From contig JAEWSC010000039.1 of NCBI GenBank assembly GCA_023398575.1, forward strand, positions 1 to 16,975: a stretch of 16,975 nt of DNA. Reading direction: 5' to 3'. The stretch comes from Bacillota bacterium (GTDB taxonomy: Bacteria; Bacillota; Clostridia; Christensenellales; Aristaeellaceae). The position numbers and the translations under genes were made by a program. This document shows, one piece after another, positions 13,268 through 16,975 of this stretch. Below the pieces are notes generated by a model. The model saw nothing but the letters and a program-made list of their open reading frames with translations. It searched no databases and had not been told where the DNA came from. Position 1 is the first letter of the stretch. Each line of letters opens with the position of its first letter.

Positions 13268-14101
13268 TCACTTGCTGCCCGCACGCTTTACGATCATCTT
13301 GTTGGAGTACTTCTTGTGCTTGCGGGTCTTCAGGCCCAAAGCGACCTTGCCCCAGGGGGTTACGGGAGCGGGCATACCAACGGGGGATTTGCCCTCGCCG
13401 CCGCCGTGGGGGTGGTCCACAGGGTTCATAACCACACCGCGGACGGTGGGGCGGATGCCCATGTGGCGCATACGGCCGGCTTTACCAATACGCACATTCT
13501 CATGATCGCTGTTGCCAACGGTGCCGATGGTTGCCTTGGCGTTCATGGGGATGCGGCGCACTTCACCGGAGGGAAGACGAACCTGAGCATAAGCGCCTTC
13601 CTTAGCCATCAGCTGTGCACTCATACCGGCAGAACGGACCAACTGGCCGCCACGGCCGGGCTTGATCTCTACATTGTGGATCAACGTACCCACGGGAATA
13701 TTGGCGATGGGCAGCGTGTTGCCGGGCTTGATGTCAACTGCTTCGCCGGAGACTACCTTGTCGCCAACCTTCAGGCCATTGGGAGCCAGAATGTAGCGCT
13801 TCTCACCATCCGCATAATGCAGCAGAGCGATAAAGGCCGAGCGGTTGGGATCATACTCAATCGTTGCAACCTTTGCGGGAATATCCAGCTTGTTGCGCTT
13901 GAAATCAATAATGCGGTACTTGATCTTGTTGCCGCCGCCCTGATGACGAACGGTGATTTTGCCCTGCTTGTTGCGGCCAGAGTTCTTTTTGAGGTATTGC
14001 ACCAGAGACTTTTCAGGCGTCTTTGTGGTGATTTCCTCGAACGTCAGGACCGACATAAAGCGCCGGGCGGGTGAAGTCGGCTTATAAAGACGGATAGCCA
14101 T
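13268..14101 (-). CDS. rplB: 50S ribosomal protein L2
   Basis: L2 is essential for peptidyl transferase centre assembly and subunit joining. I place the start at 14101 (GGAGG nine bases upstream), giving 277 residues from MAIRLYKPTSPARRFMSVL. The ATG at 14140 adds 13 unrelated residues overlapping rplW. An OB-like domain (about 60-125) precedes an SH3-like domain. The conserved NPVDHPHGGGEG (226-237), with the functionally important histidine, is present, followed by a basic tail. Confidence 0.99.
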   Translation of the reverse strand: MAIRLYKPTSPARRFMSVLTFEEITTKTPEKSLVQYLKKNSGRNKQGKITVRHQGGGNKIKYRIIDFKRNKLDIPAKVATIEYDPNRSAFIALLHYADGEKRYILAPNGLKVGDKVVSGEAVDIKPGNTLPIANIPVGTLIHNVEIKPGRGGQLVRSAGMSAQLMAKEGAYAQVRLPSGEVRRIPMNAKATIGTVGNSDHENVRIGKAGRMRHMGIRPTVRGVVMNPVDHPHGGGEGKSPVGMPAPVTPWGKVALGLKTRKHKKYSNKMIVKRAGSK

Positions 14102-14120
14102 TGTTCTTGTCCTCCCTGCT

Positions 14121-14426
14121 TTACTGGGCCATGCCCTCAAAGAATTGGATGGGTTTCGACTCTTTCTTGAGCGTTACATAGGCCTTTTTGACTTCGGCGG
14201 TACGGCCGGAGTACTTGCCCTGCCGCTTGATCTTACCCAGAGTGCGCAGGGTGTTGACCTTTTCCACCTGAACGCCATCGTCCTTGAAGATGGCTTCCAG
14301 AGCCAGCTTAATTTCGGTCTTGTTGGCGTTTACGGCCACTTCGAACACATAGCGCTTATCGGCGATGCCATCATACGCTTTTTCGGTGAGCACCGGGCGC
14401 AGGATGATGTCATGGGGATCTTTCAT
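14121..14426 (-). CDS. rplW: 50S ribosomal protein L23
   Basis: L23 sits at the tunnel exit and is the docking point for trigger factor and SRP. The 101 residues contain the conserved IILRPVLTEKAYDG, KRYVFEVAVNANKTEIKLALE and VNTLRTLGKIKRQGKYSGR segments. It overlaps rplD by four bases (ATGA), with a GGAGG site inside the end of rplD, so the two genes are probably coupled. Confidence 0.99.
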   Translation of the reverse strand: MKDPHDIILRPVLTEKAYDGIADKRYVFEVAVNANKTEIKLALEAIFKDDGVQVEKVNTLRTLGKIKRQGKYSGRTAEVKKAYVTLKKESKPIQFFEGMAQ

Positions 14427-15049
14427 TGCGCGTACACCTCCTCCACGCTCTTGGTCGCCTCAAGGGTCAGTATGATTTTACCGGCGCGCAGGATGTCGTA
14501 CACGTTGAGGGTGTTGACATACGCAGTTTGCAGATTCTCGATGTTGCGGGCCGCGCGGGTAACCGTCTCATCCGAAGTGGACAAAACGAGCATGGCGGAC
14601 TTTTCCACACCGAGCTTCTTTAAGAATGATGCTACCAGCTTGGTCTTGGCCTCAGGCAGCGTGACCTTGTCCACAACGGTAATTTCGCCGGCGTTGAACT
14701 TGGCGGTCAGTGCGCTTTTGAATGCCAAACGGCGGACCTTGCGGTTGACGCCTACGACATAATCACGGGGCTTGGGGGCAAAGATGACACCGCCGTGACG
14801 GAACTGGGGGGCGCGGTTGCCATGGTGGCGGGCATTACCGGTACCCTTTTGCCGGTAGATCTTACGGCCGCCGCCGCGAACCTCACCGCGGGTCAGGGCG
14901 CTCTGCGTGCCCTGGCGCTGATTGGCCAGAATGGAGCGGACCACCAGGTGCATAGCGGGTCCATGAACTTCGGCGGCAAAAAGCTCGTCGCTCAGTTCAA
15001 CCTCGCCGATGGCCGCGCCTTCCATGTTATAAAGAGCAGTCTTGGGCAT
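14423..15049 (-). CDS. rplD: 50S ribosomal protein L4
   Basis: L4 reaches into the exit tunnel, and in some bacteria it also regulates the S10 operon by binding its leader. The start at 15049 gives 208 residues beginning MPKTALYNMEGAAIGEVEL. The alternative ATG at 15073 would swallow the AAGGAGGAG site. The tunnel loop (about 45-100) contains TRGEVRGGGRKIYRQKGTGNARHG-like residues and RAPQFRHGGVIFAPKPRDY. The C-terminal Rossmann-like domain is normal. Confidence 0.99.
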   Translation of the reverse strand: MPKTALYNMEGAAIGEVELSDELFAAEVHGPAMHLVVRSILANQRQGTQSALTRGEVRGGGRKIYRQKGTGNARHHGNRAPQFRHGGVIFAPKPRDYVVGVNRKVRRLAFKSALTAKFNAGEITVVDKVTLPEAKTKLVASFLKKLGVEKSAMLVLSTSDETVTRAARNIENLQTAYVNTLNVYDILRAGKIILTLEATKSVEEVYAQ

Positions 15050-15077
15050 AATGACGTTCTCCTCCTTCACCAAGGCA

Positions 15078-15719
15078 TCAGGCCTTCACCGTATTGCGAA
15101 CCAGAAGCACGGTGCCATTGGGGCCGGGCACGGCACCCTTGACCAGAAGCAGGTTGCGTTCCGCATCCACCTGCACAATCTCCAGGTTCTGAATGGTCAC
15201 ACGCTCGACGCCGTAATGACCGGACATCTTCTTGTTCTTGAACACGTGAGCGGGGTGCGTGTTAGCGCTCATGGAACCCACGCCGCGGTGATACTTGGAA
15301 CCGTGGGCCATGGGGCCGGTATGCTGGTTCCAGCGGTAGATGGCGCCGGTGAAGCCGCGGCCGCGAGTGGTGCCAACCACGTCAATCTTTTCGCCGGCAG
15401 CGAACACATCCGCCTTCAGTTCTTGGCCAACGCTGTAGGAAGCGGAATCTTCCAGGCGCAGTTCGCGCAGCGTGCGGCAGGGAGCGGCACCGGCCTTTTT
15501 GAAGTGACCGACCTCAGGCTTGTTCAGCAACTTCTTGGCGCGGTTTTCATTGAGGATATCAAAGCCAACCTGAATGGCTTCGTAACCGTCAGATTCAACG
15601 GTCTTCTTCTGCACGACGGTGCAGGGACCGGCTTCGATGACAGTGACAGGCACCAGGCGGCCGTCCTTGGTAAACACCTGGGTCATGCCGAGCTTTTTGC
15701 CTACGATGGCTTTTTTCAT
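15078..15719 (-). CDS. rplC: 50S ribosomal protein L3
   Basis: L3 is an early assembly protein whose long loop reaches the peptidyl transferase centre. The 213 residues begin MKKAIVGKKLGMTQVFTKDG and include VTVIEAGPCTVVQKKT, GTTRGRGFTGAIYRW and the GPMAHGSKYHRGVGSMS loop, as in other Bacillota. It ends with VKGAVPGPNGTVLLVRNTVKA. It follows rpsJ by 27 bases, with GGAGG upstream. Confidence 0.99.
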   Translation of the reverse strand: MKKAIVGKKLGMTQVFTKDGRLVPVTVIEAGPCTVVQKKTVESDGYEAIQVGFDILNENRAKKLLNKPEVGHFKKAGAAPCRTLRELRLEDSASYSVGQELKADVFAAGEKIDVVGTTRGRGFTGAIYRWNQHTGPMAHGSKYHRGVGSMSANTHPAHVFKNKKMSGHYGVERVTIQNLEIVQVDAERNLLLVKGAVPGPNGTVLLVRNTVKA

Positions 15720-15746
15720 GTATCTTACACCTCCTGCTTTTCTGTC

Positions 15747-16055
15747 TTACAGCTTGATCTCAATTTCGACACCAGCAGGAAGATCGAGCTTCATCATGGC
15801 GTCCACGGTGCGGGGGTTCGGGTTGTGGATGTCGATCAGGCGCTTGTGGGTGCGCTTTTCGAACTGTTCGCGGCTGTCCTTATACTTGTGAGGTGCGCGC
15901 AAAATGGTGACGATTTCCTTCTCCGTGGGAAGGGGGATGGGGCCGGACACACGAGCTCCGGTCCGCTTGGCGGTATCCACGATCCGTTCTGCAGACTGGT
16001 CGATGAGTTGATGCTCGTACGCCTTGAGTTTGATGCGGATTTTCTGGCTGGCCAT
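15747..16055 (-). CDS. rpsJ: 30S ribosomal protein S10
   Basis: S10 works in the 30S head and also as NusE, a partner of NusB and NusG in transcription antitermination and coupling. The 102 residues start MASQKIRIKLKAYEHQLIDQ and show RIVDTAKRTGARVSGPIPLPT, the HKYKDSREQFEKRTHKRLIDI loop and the DLPAGVEIEIKL end. It is the first gene of the S10 block. ATG at 16055 lies seven bases after GGAGG, about 160 bases from a clear promoter. Confidence 0.99.
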   Translation of the reverse strand: MASQKIRIKLKAYEHQLIDQSAERIVDTAKRTGARVSGPIPLPTEKEIVTILRAPHKYKDSREQFEKRTHKRLIDIHNPNPRTVDAMMKLDLPAGVEIEIKL

Positions 16056-16218
16056 TGATTACCCTCCTTGATCGTTCTCAAGTACACGCTGCCGGGCGTG
16101 CCGTATGGGTGCATGCCCGTACGCGCCTTAAGTCCGCCGCCCGATTACCGGGCTGGTCCATGATAATTACCCGCCTGGCCTGGCGGCAACTTACCACTTC
16201 ATCCCTTGGACAGACAAC
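16056..16218 (-). promoter_or_regulatory. Leader of the S10 operon with two hairpins
   Basis: About 160 bases of untranslated leader lie between the promoter and rpsJ. One hairpin is perfect: GCCCG/CGGGC around GTAAT at 16139-16153. The second, at 16095-16127, pairs GGCG plus CGTACGGG with CCCATACG plus CGCC, with one mismatch and a three-base bulge. The ribosome binding site follows. In E. coli and some Bacillota, L4 controls the S10 operon through its leader. I could not match this leader to a known L4 motif by eye. Confidence 0.45.
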
Positions 16219-16224
16219 CTCATC

Positions 16225-16253
16225 ATTATATAGCAGATCGTATTCTTTTGCAA
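16225..16253 (-). promoter_or_regulatory. Sigma-A promoter of the S10-spc-alpha run
   Basis: The -35 box TTGCAA (16248-16253) and the perfect -10 box TATAAT (16225-16230) are 17 bases apart. The start site should fall near 16218. The upstream flank (16254-16300) is rich in A and T, as expected for an UP-like element before a highly expressed operon. This is the best promoter seen in the window. Confidence 0.85.
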
Positions 16254-16308
16254 TAGTTTTGCTGAACGTTCTCAAACATTTTTTCTGCTTTTTTAAAGGG
16301 AGCATGCT

Positions 16309-16470
16309 TCAAAAATCGAGCAGCAGGGCCAACGTTCCGCATATCGCAAGGACACTGATCCGGGCGTATCGCAAAATTGTGTCTACAAGGGTAAAATCAT
16401 GCAGCGGCTGCCGGACAGCAAAATATAGACCTGCGTTTTTGTTGATATTCCTTGAGGTTCTCCAAAGCAT
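16309..16470 (-). other. 53-codon ORF with hydrophobic C-terminus, status unclear
   Basis: An ATG at 16470 opens 53 residues whose first half is polar and basic (MLWRTSRNINKN) and whose second half is amphipathic to hydrophobic (ILRYARISVLAICGTLALLL). No convincing ribosome binding site precedes it. Its ATG also overlaps the -10 box of the promoter at 16469-16498, so that promoter would not transcribe the start codon. It may be chance or a gene remnant. I would not annotate it as a gene without conservation. Confidence 0.2.
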
Positions 16471-16498
16471 TATATCCACGTCCCCGGGCGTGTCTCAA
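16469..16498 (-). promoter_or_regulatory. Possible second upstream promoter
   Basis: TTGAGA (16493-16498) and TATAAT (16469-16474) are separated by 18 bases. It lies just past the putative terminator at 16507-16534, in the right direction to feed rpsJ through about 400 bases of leader. It is weaker than the proximal promoter at the -35 box. The roughly 210 bases between it and the proximal promoter hold no recognised gene. Confidence 0.45.
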
Positions 16499-16506
16499 AT
16501 CCAGTA

Positions 16507-16534
16507 AGAAAAACCGCCCATAATCGAGGCAGTT
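16507..16534 (-). terminator. Probable intrinsic terminator after the 42-codon ORF
   Basis: AACTGCC pairs with GGCGGTT, seven pairs including one G-U, around a nine-base loop, and runs into TTTTTCTTA. The stem is modest, but the T-run is in the right place. It would close transcripts coming from tuf and the small ORF before the S10 promoters. Confidence 0.55.
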
Positions 16535-16602
16535 ACGCTGTGCACGCAAGGGATGGAAGCTTGTCCATCCATCGCACACCATATCTGGTGGCCAGCATCT
16601 TT

Positions 16603-16731
16603 TTAGCGGGTCGTCCCCGCGATTGCAAAGGCCAGTACTGCCAGCCCAAGCACAAATATAAACACCAGTACTTTGGATAGAATGGCCATGAGCCTTTGCC
16701 TGCGCTTCACACGCAGCCTGTCCCGTTCCAT
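16603..16731 (-). CDS. Small single-span membrane protein, unknown function (42 aa)
   Basis: I do not recognise this protein. ATG at 16731 lies eight bases after a GGGAGG site. It encodes a strongly basic N-terminus (MERDRLRVKRRQRL, residues 1-14) followed by one hydrophobic helix (about 16-38, LSKVLVFIFVLGLAVLAFAI) and a short polar end (GTTR). The charge pattern predicts an inner-membrane protein with its N-terminus in the cytoplasm. It sits between the tuf terminator and a second terminator-like hairpin, with no clear promoter of its own. Expression by read-through from tuf is therefore possible. An overlapping longer frame on the same strand has no protein-like pattern. Conservation would decide whether it is real. 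Confidence 0.6.
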   Translation of the reverse strand: MERDRLRVKRRQRLMAILSKVLVFIFVLGLAVLAFAIAGTTR

Positions 16732-16762
16732 GGGCCATCCCTCCCGCTTCTTTAGTTGAAGG

Positions 16763-16798
16763 AAAAAAGGGGGAATCCACACACGGACTCCCCCTTTT
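16763..16798 (-). terminator. Intrinsic terminator of tuf
   Basis: A 14-pair stem (AAAAGGGGGAGTCC with GGATTCCCCCTTTT, one G-U pair) closes a six-base loop and leads into a run of six T. It begins 10 bases after the tuf stop. The A-run on the other side could make it work in both directions, but no plus-strand gene approaches it. Confidence 0.92.
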
Positions 16799-16808
16799 AC
16801 ATAACCGA

Positions 16809-16975
16809 TTACGCGATCACGTTAGCCACGACGCCGGAACCAACGGTACGGCCGCCTTCGCGGATAGCGAAGCGGAGACCGGGCTCGATGGCGATGGGGG
16901 TGATCAGCTTGATTTCCATATCGATATGGTCACCGGGCATCACCATTTCCACGCCGTCAGGCAGCTTGATGTTGC
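16809..16975 (-). CDS. tuf: Elongation factor Tu, C-terminal 54 residues
   Basis: EF-Tu delivers aminoacyl-tRNA to the ribosome as a GTP complex. Only the end of domain 3 is inside the window: VEMVMPGDHIDMEI, then PIAIEPGLRFAIREGGRTVG and the ending SGVVANVIA. These are diagnostic for bacterial EF-Tu. The gene continues past the right edge. It ends with TAA and a strong terminator, so it belongs to the upstream (probably rpsL-rpsG-fusA) transcript rather than to the S10 block. Confidence 0.98.
   Translation of the reverse strand, partial: NIKLPDGVEMVMPGDHIDMEIKLITPIAIEPGLRFAIREGGRTVGSGVVANVIA

Noticed and set aside
13067..14074. 335-codon plus-strand frame opposite rpsS and rplB
   Set aside because: Antisense shadow of conserved genes, with no domain or promoter support.
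15042..16058. 338-codon plus-strand frame opposite rpsJ and rplC
   Set aside because: It lies exactly antisense to two certain ribosomal genes. Its composition is what the codon bias of the minus strand produces in the opposite frame, and it has no recognisable domain.
16264..16380. 38-codon minus-strand frame starting near 16341 and running into the S10 promoter
   Set aside because: No ribosome binding site, and its end is formed by the promoter boxes themselves.
16397..16780. 127-codon minus-strand frame covering the tuf terminator and the small ORF
   Set aside because: It starts inside the tuf terminator, has irregular composition with many Cys, Trp and His, and overlaps the 42-codon frame, which has the better ribosome binding site and a clear membrane-helix pattern.

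Overview
This window is a nearly complete bacterial ribosomal-protein supercluster (S10, spc and alpha operons fused in one run), with every gene on the minus strand, so transcription runs from right to left. It opens at the right edge with the 3' end of tuf (EF-Tu) and continues rpsJ-rplC-rplD-rplW-rplB-rpsS-rplV-rpsC-rplP-rpmC-rpsQ-rplN-rplX-rplE-rpsN(type Z)-rpsH-rplF-rplR-rpsE-rpmD-rplO-secY-adk-map-(KOW protein)-infA-rpmJ-rpsM-rpsK-rpsD-rpoA. It leaves the window inside the last few codons of rplQ. No tRNA, rRNA, CRISPR array, transposase gene or plus-strand gene was recognised.

The organism looks like a member of the Bacillota, probably class Clostridia. The signs are the unbroken S10-spc-alpha order with adk and map after secY, a small KOW-domain protein between map and infA, adenylate kinase with a four-cysteine zinc LID, short zinc-type S14, tuf just ahead of rpsJ, and GGAGG-type ribosome binding sites before nearly every gene. 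DNA is moderately GC-rich. Family-level placement (for instance among gut Oscillospirales) is an inference I cannot test here.

Layout from right to left. (1) 16809-16975: tuf end, then a strong intrinsic terminator. (2) 16056-16762: a spacer of about 700 bases. It holds a 42-codon ORF for a basic, single-span membrane miniprotein, a probable second terminator, two sigma-A-like promoters and a structured leader before rpsJ. (3) 5601-16055: tightly packed S10 and spc genes with gaps of 1-34 bases or 4-base overlaps. (4) 5481-5600: a secY-adk gap with a long bulged stem-loop. (5) 3562-5480: adk, map, KOW gene and infA, all overlapping, with ATG, ATG, GTG and TTG starts. (6) 2991-3398: a 408-base gap between rpmJ and rpsM packed with short inverted repeats, ending in a structured rpsM translation start. 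(7) 1-2990: alpha-operon genes.

Together the genes make most proteins of the ribosome's small- and large-subunit cores, initiation factor 1, the SecY translocon channel, the RNA polymerase alpha subunit, and two housekeeping enzymes (adenylate kinase and methionine aminopeptidase). The coding content is ordinary. The parts worth a second look are non-coding: the hairpin mosaic at 3052-3396, the rpsM and rpsJ leaders, the secY-adk stem, and the unrecognised miniprotein between tuf and rpsJ.
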